Source: Kudoa neothunni | Lineage: Eukaryota; Cnidaria | Assembly (NCBI GenBank): GCA_964304625.1 | Contig: OZ199838.1 | Coordinates: 3,658,001 to 3,722,000 of the forward strand | Length of the DNA stretch: 64,000 bases | Direction: 5' to 3' | Shown: piece after piece, positions 37,302 through 50,108 of the stretch | How the letters are laid out: every line of letters starts with the position of its first letter | Numbering within the stretch: the stretch's first letter is position 1 | The notes under the pieces: model-generated | Told to the model about the DNA's origin: nothing | The model's database searches: none | Seen by the model: only the letters and a program-made list of their open reading frames with translations | Program-made: the position numbers and the translations under genes

Positions 37302-37518
37302 AATAATATCGGCATCTACCGGGTAATATCGTTTTTGGTAAGAGTTCGCTCGTGATTCGCTGTTGAAATGCTCCGATGTTTAAGTATTATTTTTGAATTT
37401 TTTATTTTGACGTTAATGAATTGATTAGGAACTGCCGTCTCTCATTTTCAAATTGAAACTCAACCTGTAAACAATTTAAACGGTATGCCGGCACCAAATT
37501 TAAATTTAAAAAATAAAC
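37302..37518. promoter_or_regulatory. Shared intergenic promoter region of PSMC6 and TUFM
   Basis: Only about 217 bp separate the divergent start codons, so the two promoters must overlap or be shared. No specific factor site could be named. Inference from layout. Confidence 0.4.
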
Positions 37519-38953
37519 ATGGATATTTTAATTTTTTGTTTTTTTATTGTGTAAATATTCTCTAATAGTTCGTTTTCTGTCGGAAAAATTATTTGTGAGA
37601 GACAAACCACATTTAATTGTTGGGACCATTGGGCATGTGGACCACGGCAAAACCACCTTAACAGCCGCTATTACCAAATGTAACTCTATTTATTATTTTA
37701 TCATTTTATTATGGATTGATTTATTGATTTTTAAAACAGATCTTGCCTCAAAAGGATCAACTCAATTTCGAGCGTACGACCAAATTGATAAAGCTCCAGA
37801 AGAAAGATCTCGAGGTATAACCATTCACTCTACTGTGGTTGAATATGAAACTGATAAACGTCACTATGGTCACATTGATTGCCCTGGTCATATTGATTAT
37901 GTCAAGGTAATTTATGCTGGGATAAATACTAATGGTTGATTGATTGATTGATTGTGGTCTGTAGAATATGATTACTGGAACCGCTCAAATGGATGGATGT
38001 GTTTTGGTGGTAGCTGCTACTGATGGCACAATGCCTCAAACTAAAGAACACATTCTACTATCCAAACAAGTATTTATATTTTTATGTGGATTCTTTTATA
38101 GTTTTTGATATTGGATATACTTGGGATTGAATTTTAGATTGGAATCGAAGATTTTGTGGTTTATATCAATAAAGTTGACCAAATGGCAGAAAAAGAAGTG
38201 TTAGAACTTGTCGAATTGGAAGTCACCGAACTGTTGAACAAATACGGCTACACTAAGGAACCAGTTTTTATATATGGATCAGCGTTGAAAGCACTCAAAG
38301 GAGATACCAGCGATATTGGTCTGCCATCTATTGAACGTTTACTGGATGCTATGCAAAAGAATATCCGCGATCCTGTGCGTGAATTGGACAAACCATTTTT
38401 GATGTCGATCGAAGATTCTTATACAATATCTGGACGTGGTACTGTGGTAACAGGAGCTGTAATTAGAGGTCAACTAAAAAAAGGAGAAGAAGTCGAATTG
38501 GTTGGATTCAGTGACTCTAAACGACGAGTCACTATCAACGGTATACAAATGTTCCACAAAGACCTATCCTCTGCTCAAGCTGGAGATAGTTTGGGTGCAC
38601 TTCTCAAGGGAGTGAAACGTGAAGATATTCATCGTGGAATGGTCCTTGCTGCACCCGGAACTGTAACACCACATCGAGCTTTTAAATCTCAAACCTATAT
38701 TCTTAAAAAAGACGAGGGTGGCAGACATACGCCGTTTGTAACAAAATATTCACCTCAAATGTTCTTCCGAACTGCCAACGTTGCTGCCTCACTTAAACTA
38801 CCTGAAGGAGTTGAAATGGTGGCACCAGGCGATGATACCTCTCTCGAAGTTAATCTCAAATGCCCCATGGCTATCGAACAGGGACAACGCTTCACATTGC
38901 GAGAAGGAAATCGCACGATTGGAACTGGTGTGGTCACACAAATTATTGAATAA
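37519..38953 (+). CDS. TUFM: Mitochondrial translation elongation factor Tu
   Basis: A GTPase that delivers aminoacyl-tRNA to the mitochondrial ribosome. The G domain has [16 protein letters not shown] (G1), RGITI (G2), DCPGH (G3), NKVD (G4) and GSALKAL (G5). Domains 2 and 3 follow ([51 protein letters not shown], stop at 38951-38953). Bacterial-type motifs such as the APEER sequence identify the organellar rather than the cytosolic factor. Clear introns: 37680-37739, 37907-37964, 38070-38137. The start is inferred: ATG at 37519 spliced over a short T-rich intron (about 37538-37568) gives [19 protein letters not shown] in frame, a plausible but very short mitochondrial leader. The upstream ATG at 37485 does not join in frame. 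Confidence 0.9.
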
Positions 38954-41900
38954 TTTTTGACTTTTACTTCCACTCTATTTATTAGATTCGGTGGATGTTT
39001 TATTTGTTGATTATACGCTATGACTTACCCTAAATTGTTTCATTATAACTGTTATTTAAAATCACTAACATTTTATCTATGTTAATCGTTTTTATTTCTA
39101 TTTCCAAGGTTAACACAATTAGCGCGAGGATTTTATCGTTTATTTTGTGTGGTGACCGATTACAATTCTCTAGTAAGGTTATAACTTATAAGCTTAATAA
39201 GCTCAATAAACTAAATAAGCGCTTTGTGTATCTTTGATTTTAGTATTTAGCATCCATATCTTTTGTTCCAGCATTAACGTGTGCATTTAAACATTTAAAA
39301 CGGGGGTTCTTGAGAGTTTTTTAAAATTTACCCCCCCCCCTCTAATTTGAAAGCTAAATTTATGTGTAATAAAGATTGTATACTTATTTAAGTATTATTA
39401 GGCTACAAATCTAAAAGATAAATGAGGCATAAAAGATGGAGAATGATAATAATTTTATAAATAGTTATTATTAGAGAACTACTCCAATAATCGTTTTAAG
39501 AATCGTTGTCAACATCTTAATTGAGGTTGTTAGCCTTCAGTAATGAACTCCTTAGTTACATAACAAATCACACTGTGCAGAACTTGCTAGTATCCAATTT
39601 TGATGTCACTTATTTTGCCCTTTGTTGAAAACCCCTGCTCTAAAAATTTCGTCTCATCACAGCTAACGTCTATTACTATATCTTTGTCGGTTAAGACATT
39701 AATTTTTTATGGTTAACATCTGAATAAACTTTAACAGGTTCTTGAATATTCAAGCGAGTAATTCGACTCTCTTCGCTTAGTCAAACTAAAGTTCATACCT
39801 TTTTTCTTTGTTGCGAACGTATGCTCTGACAATAGTTCAGATAATACTTACCCGCATAATTTCCTGTTAAAATTTAAATGAAATATAGAAAATCCTGCAT
39901 CTTTATGAAACTCCCTGCTTGAATTTTCTTTAGATAGTTTTAAAATGTTATGTTGAATTTTATTTATTAAAAAATAATACAAATTTTAATTACGAAAGAC
40001 ACATTAAAATGAATTAAAAAATGAGGAACAATGCAAATTCAACGAATGTAATGAATTTTTGCGCATAATCATAACATGTTCCATAAAATATTTAGGTTAA
40101 AATATAACTCTTTGTAGTCTAAAAGTAATCATACATAATTTAAAGGATGGGAAATTAACTTTAAAAAGCTATTGAAGGATTATTGTTTTGTATTATCGAA
40201 TAAATCATTATTGGCATTATTTGTAATTATATAATTTATTTTTCTATTTGAAAAAAATATATATACTAAAACTTAATCTATTGTATCTTTTATAAATCTT
40301 TATCTTGAAATATTTTTAGGTGTGGACTAGTTTTAAACATGGGAGTTAACATTACAATTATCGCGCTTGCGCGATTTTATTGGAAATATAAACAATTAAG
40401 TTTTTTTTAAATTTAGAACGGATAAAAAAGGCTAAATAAATCGTTTATATCACATATATAAAATACACATTAGTGTTGAGACGTATGTAAATTATTTGGA
40501 TAATATTTTCACTCTATTTTTCTTTTAAACCAGCGGTTCTTAATCTAGAGTCCGTGAGTAGTTGTAATAAAATTTGAATCCAATTTTATCAACATACATT
40601 AATTGTTATTAAGCATATTTTATGATTGACGCAATTATTTAAAATATATAATATACCCTTGCCTTATTGTTTCTTATAAAAATTTAATACGTGTTACGAA
40701 ATTTCCTTGTTTCACAATTTATTTAGTATAAGGATCTATAAAAATAAAATTCGTTTAGTAGGTGATTTCATAGGAACTAAAATGATTATTCCTTTTGCAT
40801 CGACCTATTTTTGCGAATCTAAGTTTTCCAATGCTGGTTACCGTCCATATAAATTTTCAAAATCAGTTGTGTTGCTGTTTCAAATACTTTGAGATATTTC
40901 CATGGACATATTGATAAAATTCATCTACAAAAAGCTCATTAGATATTTTTTTCATGTTTATTATTTATATAAGAAATATGTTTTTGCATTAAATTCACAA
41001 TTAATAATAAAATAATTCCTCATTTATCAATTTTTTATTTTTATAAATATAATTAATATTAAAAATAAAGATTTTATGTAACAAAAATATTTCGATTATT
41101 ATTAAAACATTTTATACTTAAATATTTTTAATGGATTTTACTCTCAAACATGTGTGTATGAATTCAATTGATTTTATTGAATATTTTAATTTAATATATT
41201 ATGCATCGTTTCTATATATTGTTAAAAAAATTACTGAGAAAGATTTAAAAGTTGTTTATTTTATTAACACAAAATAATTCGTTTCTTAGTGATTAAACAT
41301 TTTTAATGTATATTTCAAAACCAAACCATTATATGGTTAATTTACATAATAAATATTTAATTTAATTGAGGAGGGATCACATTTGATATCTGCCAAATTA
41401 ATCATATAACATTATCGAGATTAACGGCGGAGTTAATTGTTTGTTTGTAGCCACTAACTCTAATACCGCCCATGAGGAATAACGGCTCACAAACACGATA
41501 TATAAGGATTAAATCGCTATTTACAAACAACCACATAACAATGATTGCAACAAAAAAGACATTCAATACAATTTTCAGTGAAGAGAAAAATTATCTTATA
41601 GAATGTGGCATTCTTTAATAGCCTACTAGTTGAATTAAACGTGGTGGAATCAGATTTTCGATCTACAGAAAACATTGGCGATGTTGTGCAGTCTTGTGGG
41701 AAAGTAGTCTCCATTTTTGACTGTACGGTCTTCAAAAACATGAAATTTAAAGTTAACAACTTCATGGGGTTGGTTTATTATTGGTTAGTGGGTGTAAAAA
41801 CCCTTAGCTTGATCACTATTACTGGTCACTCTCCTCAGACTATCACTAACTAACCATTACAGGGCTTCCCGTTGGAGGTCCAAGATTCATGTCTAGAGCC

Positions 41901-42545
41901 AACGAAAAAATTGTACGGCTAAGCATGTTTGTACATAATGTATGGATTCCAAATGATCATAATCTCTCTCGACAATGCATAATATGTGCAATCGAAGCCG
42001 AAATAACTCTATTTAATAAATAGATATTTGATGAATTTTAGTGAAGATTAATCTATGTTTTCAATCTACTATTTACTATTTATTAGTATATGAAATAAAA
42101 ATGATAACTTATTCCTCTTTCATTCGTGAATAAATTATTATTCCGTTTAAATTTTAAATGGAACAACGTACAAAATTATAAAGAATTTACTTTTTAATGG
42201 GAAAGATAAACGACATTAAAGGATTTTAAAATTGATGAATTATTAAAAATTGTATTATTATTTTTAATTAAATTATATGGCAAGTAAGAATTAAATTTTA
42301 ATTAATGTCAAGGTTACGTTATTTAGATTTTTTGTCCAATTATTTAAAATTACATATATTGTGCTATAAAATAGCGAATTTGGCTTGTTTTTTAAATTAA
42401 AGGCATCGATATCCAATGAAATTATTCCCATTCCTAGATTACAAACAAGCCTCGTTCAAATTGTTATACAAATCTCCTACTATTTATTGTGTTTCGCTAA
42501 TTACATTTCAGAAAAGAAACTATTTCGCATTTTAGTAAAATAATA
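38954..42545. other. Gene-free region with hAT debris
   Basis: It includes a poly-C run at about 39331-39340. A possible small hAT-like unit runs from about 39301 (CGGGGGTTCTTGAG) to 39636 (GAAAACCCCTG) with weakly matching flanks, and there is a hAT C-terminal fragment (next entry). Frames at 41517-41853 on both strands have no motif. Confidence 0.4.
40532..40892 (+). pseudogene. hAT fragment: left end plus C-terminal dimerisation segment
   Basis: The sequence starts with a hAT-like terminus, CAGCGGTTCTTAATCTAGAG (40532). A frame at 40707-40892 contains IIPFASTYFCESKFSNAGYR, matching the TYLCESxFS motif of hAT dimerisation domains. No right terminus or catalytic core; an internally deleted relic. 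Confidence 0.55.
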
Positions 42546-45500
42546 TTAAATTTCGACATCGCTATTATTGTTAATGGAACTTTGATGTTGACTAATAGGA
42601 GCTTTGCCTGTAGTAGTGGTAGTTTCTAGTTGAGTCGGATCATTCTCATTATTGGAATATTCGTGGCTATCATCCTTGTCTTCTAGAGGCTGTGAGCATG
42701 AAGAATCGTCATCAGATGATGAAATTTGGGTAGTGGCCTGAGTAGCCTGGATGAATTGGGAGACGATTTCTCGACCTTGTAAATCTTTGTTTTTCAGATT
42801 TCCCATCCAAAACGCTTCACCACAATGATTATTTTCCAACATATTCTACCAAAAGAAACAGGTGAGTTGATCAAACATACAAACAAACTAATTAGTATTA
42901 CTTTGACACCAAAAACTAACTGTTCAAGATTTTTTTTAAGCAACGGCACAAAAGCTGCAAGTGAAATATCCTTGGTTGCCTAAATAGATGGCAAAAAATA
43001 TTATTAAAAAACAATCCTGCTTTGATTTATTTCCAATAGCCAACATTGGAAATTCAAACTTACTTTGGCATGATGACAAATATGATGAAGCATTCTTGTA
43101 AAGTGTTGTAATTTACGAATGCAAGCTAGAAAAAGATCCTAAAATAATTATAACAATTATTTTTAAAATCTAATAATCACTTTATAGGTGAGGAAATCAC
43201 AACTGAAGAATGAAACCACTTTTTTGTTGAAAACATTCACAATAGCGGTGCAACCCTAGGTGGGGTCAAATTAGTATTTTATTACCTCTGACAACCGGCT
43301 ACTTTTACACAACTTCTTAGTATGTCTTTATCATTATTGACCTACGTATATATGAATGTTAATGCTGGATTAAATTTACTAATCAATCACCTTAACAATA
43401 TCCACAAGTTTTGAGGTTATTTCGATATACTTTTCAATCTGTCGCACGTTGTGATTGACATCCAAAGGAGGGTCATCTACATCGGCAGGAGTGGTAACTT
43501 TTGAAGCCAATTTTTTCGTTCGTGACACGAGGTTAGAAGCGAATTGATCAAGTTGTTTTGAACAGGTAGATATGGCGACAGCAAAAAATATAGGAAAGCT
43601 CTTGCTAAAACACCTCACTTAGTTTAAAATTGGACGTACAACGAAATCCACTTGTTTAAGATGGGCATTTCATCGCAGGTTGGTTTATTGGAATGACTCC
43701 AGCTGACAAAAGTATCGGTGAGATGGGTCAAAAAGGTGGCATCATTTATGTAATCATATTCCAACGTTTTTCTATCAAAAACAAAAAAATAATAAAATAT
43801 AACACGTTAGATAAAATCCAAAAGCATTTGATGTAACTGTTTAATTACAAAAGGTATTTTTTGAGTTTTAAGTTTCTGACTGTAGCTGCAGATGAAGTGA
43901 GAATCAAACGCTGTCCCAATTTGTCCTTGAGTGTATTCTCTACAATAATAGATCAAATCATCAACACTATTCTCTACTAGCTCATTATGAGAAAGTACCA
44001 AGAGTGGTAGAAATGTAAAATCCTTCAACATTGAGAACATTAATAATGTCGAGATAATCCAAGATCTTTTCGAGTTCACTCTGTTTTTTAATTTGTCCTT
44101 CAATAGATTGGCATCTACCAAATGAAGCAATAACTATAACTAAAGATTGTCCCAAGCGTTTTAAAATACAAATAATCGATGTTAAGTGAATCTGTAGACA
44201 GGGACTTAATTTTAAAACATGAAATCATCCACGATGCCACCTCTAGTATGTAATCAATCAAAGAATGTAATTTTGGGTTTTCCTAATGTAATATGAGTTT
44301 AAAGTTTTGTAGAATTTCCGTCCATTATTTATCGATTTCACTTACATCGTCACATTCAGTCAATTCACTCAGTTTATAATAAATCAATAAAATTGAACGA
44401 AACATTTGAGTATTTTCATTTGTAATTCGACCCGATTCCATACACAAACATTGTCTGCTGTAACATAATATGTAGTGAACTGACTCCAAAAGATCATCGC
44501 TTTTTAGAGCTTCCTAAAAAAGCGTATAAATAAGTCTAGATTTATTCTGAAGGGATTGTAATTATATTCAGCTAAACTCTGCTCTATTTTCAACTTTGTA
44601 TGAAAAAGATTTTAATTTCAACGTTCAAATTTTGGAGTAATTTTAGACCACCTAATGTATGTTGTTCGACGCCAAATTTTGAAGAGATAAAAACGTATTA
44701 AAAATATTTTGCTCGTTGAACATACTTGAACAAAATAAATTATAAAATCTACATACTTAATAACAATAATAATAGAATTATTTAACAGGGTAGGAATAAA
44801 TAAATAAAATGGCAGCATCAAATTATTCAATCTTTAATATTAGTCCTTAATTTTAAAACTCACTATGTACCTGATCAATATGGTCCAAATATTGCGATAT
44901 TACAACTATCGAGGGGGTGCTAAACAAAAGTTTTCATCTTACCTTATAAAATACAAAAAAATTACTTTGGAAGGATTGATTTGATTTTTCGAAGGTAATC
45001 GATTAATCGTTTGGTGTCTGATGACTCAATTTGGTTGCCCTAAATAGTGGCATATAGATTTTTGGTCAGACTACAAATTAGAAATCACAAATTTTGGAAT
45101 TTTTTTACGATGCCCTTTTGCTGCAGAAGATACTCTTTTGACAGCGCCATCACTAGTCTTTTCGGAATCAGAGGAGAAATATGGATAAGTCTGCATGAAG
45201 AGAGTATGGATTGATAGATTTTCTAATTGGAGGGCATTTAATAAATATCTAGTATTATAGCGGCGAATGTCCGATTATTAGAAAATAATTAAAAATTCGA
45301 AATTGCACTATTACTCAATAATTTCACATGTGGGAATGTTAAATCTTTCATCCATATATTTTCTAATTCTGATTCAGTCATTTACTTGAACTTATTTTTC
45401 TCAATTTTTAATGAATAATTTAAATAGATAACATCGTTCAGTTCTACCGTGTTCCCTGAATATAGGACAGGTCTTTATTTTTCGGTTAAATTTTATATTT

Positions 45501-48500
45501 GCGACACAAAACTTCTATGCATTACCGGGCTTACATAACAAAATAAAAATACTTTTTTTAGATAAAAAAATTTTTGTTGAAACAAACATGCTATGAGACA
45601 TAATTTAACGAATATGTGGGTTTTTTCTCTAACAATGATGATAAAAATACAAAAGCTGCGTTTTATGAGTATTATACTTTGAAAATTTTTATTATTTTTA
45701 ACTACCCATTAAAATTCCATTCTTGGAGGTATTTTGTTATATAGTTAAAACATCCATATTTTGAATATTTTACTAGGTGTTATTTTTAGGGTAGGTCTTA
45801 TACTAGAAACTAACTCAAGAATACCATTGGATCTTGTAATCGATGTAGATCTTATAATAGGTAAAACATTGTATATGGATTAATGATGGAAAAATAGAAT
45901 CCATTAACGCTTTATGGGCCATCTTGGGTTCTATTGAGCCGTCTATGCATTACGTAAAGCTTTACTTATGATAAAATTCGAACTTCTATTCCCAAATTTC
46001 ACGTATATTCATAAAATTTAGTTTTTTTTGTCTATTTTATTTTTTTTATTAATTTAATCTTAATCCCATTATGGATTAATTTGAAACCGCTGTTAAAAAC
46101 CTGATGTATTGTAAAATTAGAAATCCGAATTTTAGTTAATCTGCTGCTCAATTTGGAGCGTATTTGTATTTGTTTGAAGTAATTAAAATATCATCGAATT
46201 ACGAAAATATAACGTCAGGCGTCAGGCGAACTTAAGGATTTCTTAGAATATATAAATGCATTAGATGAAAGTTCAGCTGATGGATTAAGTAATGAGCAAA
46301 TTTTTTCTAAAATTCTTCATCATCATATGATCGATATTTTTTAATCCATAGGCTCTGATCTATAAGCCTAAGGTGTTCCAAATCATGAGCGCAACAAAGT
46401 GGTTCTCACAAAGGGTTAATTTGATTCAAATTATGTGAATATATTTAATAAATTAATCAAACAATCACTAAAAAAACAAATGCTATAATTCAGTTATTTT
46501 TATGATTTTCCGTTCTTTATTATTATTATTATTATAATTACTATTTGGACCCTCAAAATTAATTTTAAACTCCTGTCATCAAAAAAAGAGATTGTAACCC
46601 GTTTTTAAATCGAAACGATGATTTAAAAAGTGCATATACCTTAAAAATAGAAAACAAAGTTAATAAATACAAGAGTTTATCGGTAAATAATTTAAAATTA
46701 AATATAAAGGGAAAACATAAGAAAATTCATGCAAAAACACCTCTTAAAAGCTAATTTTTATATTTGCTTTATTACAATGTAAAAATTAAATCACTTAACT
46801 TAAAAATCGGGCATTCACTCACTGAAACGAATAAATATGCTTACTCAGCAGTATATCTGCTAAACATCGATGGTAGGTAAAAAATTGTGTTATATGAGTG
46901 GGATCGATAGTTTGATTATTATTGTGGTAAAAATTGATCACCTATAGAAAAATGATTTCGACCAATGTTAACTAAAGTTTAATACCTCAATTAACCAGTT
47001 GATTCCAATTAAACACGCAATCAAATTTAGAAGAATTTCATTATCCTCCAAGTCATCATCACACAAACGCTCAATTGTAGGTAACAGAATAGGCATATCT
47101 ACATTGAGATATGAATGTAATATTTATTGGTAAAGCAAATGTGTGTGTACTTGTGAGTTTCAAAAGAGGGGAATCGGTGGAGATGGTTACATACTTATGA
47201 CAGTTGACCAGAAAAGTTAATGTTTGTGGAAGTATGACAAACAATGAGTCCACCGAGTCAATTGTATCAGGTTGCAAAAGACGGAAGGTCATTTGAACCA
47301 CATCCCACACCAGGTTTTCTTGTGTCTGTGAAGACAAAGTTACAAGTTTTCGATTTGGATTATTGTGACTGTCCATAGCAATCAAATAAGGGTTTACAAG
47401 ACCATCCAATCGATTGCTAACAATCGAGCAAGTATCATTAAGAAGATCGGTATTCGATTGGGAATCGGTGGATTGGAGTTTTTTAGTCAAACAGCCCATA
47501 AATTGAGTCAAATCCTCTTGATCGTTATCTCTCGAAAATTCGAAATACATTTTTATGCAATTGTTTAAGAGTTTGCTGTTGTTGTTAGTGTTTCTATACA
47601 AAACATGCAGTCAATAAACATACAAAAAGTTACGTCGACGACGTCAGGAAATCAAGCAGCGTTTCTACCATTGCTATACACCCTTTAGATGCATAGCTGG
47701 AAGTCCTATTTAAGATTAAAATAGTTCTACATTCAGTTGATGTTACAATCCATGGATGTAAAGTTGTTTCTCTATGAAAAATGCAAGTAACTCTTCCAAA
47801 TCAAGTTGGTTCTAAAGTGACCAAATTAAGTGCAAGACCTCCCTCAACCCAAAATCCCATACTATATGGTCATCAACGCTATCCACTGAAAGCTGATAAT
47901 GACATAAGAACCGTAAAATCTCATCAAAAGTTAGTATACTGAAGTCATAAGGATCGTAAACAACATTCTAATCGAGAATCACATTAGTAGTAATAGTATC
48001 TCACCAACTATACCTTTATTAGCTCGATAACACTTGTTTCAAGTAACAAAGGTGGATTGGCTTGATAAATTTGACGCAATGCTTGCATATGAGCGCGTGC
48101 CGATGCATCTTTTGATGTTAAACCTCGCACAAGCATCAATCCAATAAAATACTTAATAGAACAAATTTCAAAGTTGCGCTCACAGACAACTATTATTTAT
48201 TACTCGTTTACATTCTGCAGATAGGTTACGATAGAAATTATGACATCCCATCAATCCACTAGTGTTTAATGTGTGATCCTTATTGAAACACCACACCAAC
48301 ATTAGCTGAGAGATTGTCTGGTGTTCACAATCAAAAAACTATAACAACCATAAAAAAATTAATAATTGAACAAGTGTTGATGACGGATTCACCTCTGAGA
48401 GTAGTTTAAACACAAGCTCAACTTTAGATTTTGAATCTTCTGAATTAAAATCAAACAAATGCAGAAGATTAGAGCTTTTTTTCAATGTTTCCTCTACACA

Positions 48501-50108
48501 CATAATCATCAATAGAATGAGATCGATTTCTGCAAGCTCGTAATTAGGTGTGGTTGAGATTTGCTATGGTATTTCTTTTTAAAATGCTTCACATACAACG
48601 ATAATTACATTCTTCCAATATTTCAACAGTTTTCCACAAATGGCACTTCTACTTATGATAGAAACAATACCGGACATCCATTTACTGTTGACAGATTCTC
48701 TAGAAACATTAATTAATTAATTAATTAAAATGTGACTAAAGGAAAGCAAAAAGTATAAGTTTGGCCAAAAGTAAACAATAAGTAAAAGTGCGGCTGATTA
48801 TGGTTAATACATTTGGTAAGAGATCCAGAATGAACATTTTTGAGTGATAAAATCCAGTATCTATGAGAAAAATGATTTTATTGAAATAGGTGAGATATGA
48901 TGACAAAAACTTTAGAGAGATCAGCTTCAGTTGATCCTGTGGTGGAGTCGATAATAACCTCCAAACACAAACTCATCAGATGAGGAGATTTATTGGCCAA
49001 TTTCATAAATTTGGATCTCACCTACCAGAGATATCAGCGACTTTCTAATAAATTATTGGATTGCCTGTGTAAACATTTCAGGGGTCAATTTAAGTAATCC
49101 TATAGTTTTAATGGCGGTAGCTAAAAAAGTCTCTTCCATTGCACGGGCTTCATCGGTTAGATCACTATTTAAAGATTTAGGGATATTAGGAGGTAAAATA
49201 GGGGGAATTTCTAAATTCTTACAGTATTTTACAGGCGAAATCATCATGAAACCGCTGATCAAAAATATCACAAAGCGTCATTAGTAAGTCCTGTTTTTGA
49301 GGGGTAGACAACACATTGAAAACGCCAAAAAATAAATTAAGAAATTTCTACAAGACACACATGCATAGATAAACATTAAACAATCCCCAATACAAAATAC
49401 ATCTCCATTGTTAAATGTTGACAACCAGCGAAATTGTGAAATGATCTGAAGTGGTAAAGCCTCAAATTTTGACGGTGACTTCTTCATCACTTTAGCCATT
49501 TGATTCAGTACCATTTCTGCAATTGGGAACTGCGAAAATTCAAATTTACTGCCGAAAAATCTGTGATAATTTTACTTGAACAGACGGTACGTCAATTAGA
49601 ATCTGAAACAATGACACGCTACCCACACCACTGGCGTTGTTGCTATCAAATTTATATCAGTTCACATGCACCATAGAATCAATTACTTTTGTTCTGTTTC
49701 CATTGGAGACAGAAATGCCAAAAAACTAATTCGATAAGAATATTAAAAATGCTCTATTAAAAAATAACTTTTCATCTTTTTCACTGATCAATTTCTTGAG
49801 ATAATCACGCATTTGAAGTTGCAACTAAAAATCAATATTAAATTGACTGGATAAGTTAATTAGCTACTTGCTCATCCTTTTGAAAAGAAACTATAAGTTT
49901 TGGTTTCAATTGTTGTATCTCCCCCTCTAATTTAGTTTAGATGTGTATAAATTCACAATTTGATGTGTATATGTGTGTTAGGAAAATACCTGATTTCCAC
50001 TGATTCGCATTGGAATCAAAGTGAATACCGTTGTTCTGGAGTATACTAACTGATTAAGGGTTGTAGTAATAAAGCAATGAATACAAAATACGTACCAAGG
50101 GGTGTCAT
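42546..50108 (-). CDS. FANCD2: FANCD2-like Fanconi anaemia protein
   Basis: FANCD2 pairs with FANCI as a DNA clamp that is mono-ubiquitinated during inter-strand cross-link repair. The last exon (42842-42546) starts [20 protein letters not shown] and continues LQGREIVSQ, very close to the vertebrate FANCD2 C-terminal AFWLGNLKNRDLQGEEI block, followed by an acidic Ser/Asp-rich tail. Preceding exons give [33 protein letters not shown] and [19 protein letters not shown], matching the order of the family. The N-terminal exons give [36 protein letters not shown] and [18 protein letters not shown] (family LPRLIxxQLKWL). The likely ubiquitinated lysine is codon 48014-48016 (LIKNVVYD), immediately before an intron. 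Start at 50108 is inferred; it would lack the basic N-terminus of vertebrate proteins. Many exons are short, and not all junctions were resolved, notably across about 44.15-47.0 kb. Confidence 0.75.
45445..45873. mobile_element. MITE-like insertion within an intron of FANCD2
   Basis: The left end TACCGTGTTCCCTGAATATA and the inverse of the right end (TACAATGTTTTACCTATTAT) are imperfect inverted repeats; internal GGTCTTTATTTTT and GGGTAGGTCTTATACT add subterminal symmetry. Non-coding. Superfamily uncertain. Confidence 0.4.
48014..48016 (-). other. Candidate FANCD2 mono-ubiquitination lysine codon
   Basis: An AAG codon in ...SVIELIK, immediately before a 45-nt-scale intron; the next exon starts NVVYDPYD. 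The context resembles vertebrate FVKGILDYLD around the modified lysine. The alignment is by eye and low in identity. Confidence 0.4.

Noticed and set aside
41517-41853. Two overlapping 82-codon frames on opposite strands
   Set aside because: Mirror frames of the same sequence without motifs; not evidence of coding.
48708-48727. TTAA tandem as a piggyBac hotspot
   Set aside because: A simple ATTA tetranucleotide repeat with no adjacent element ends.
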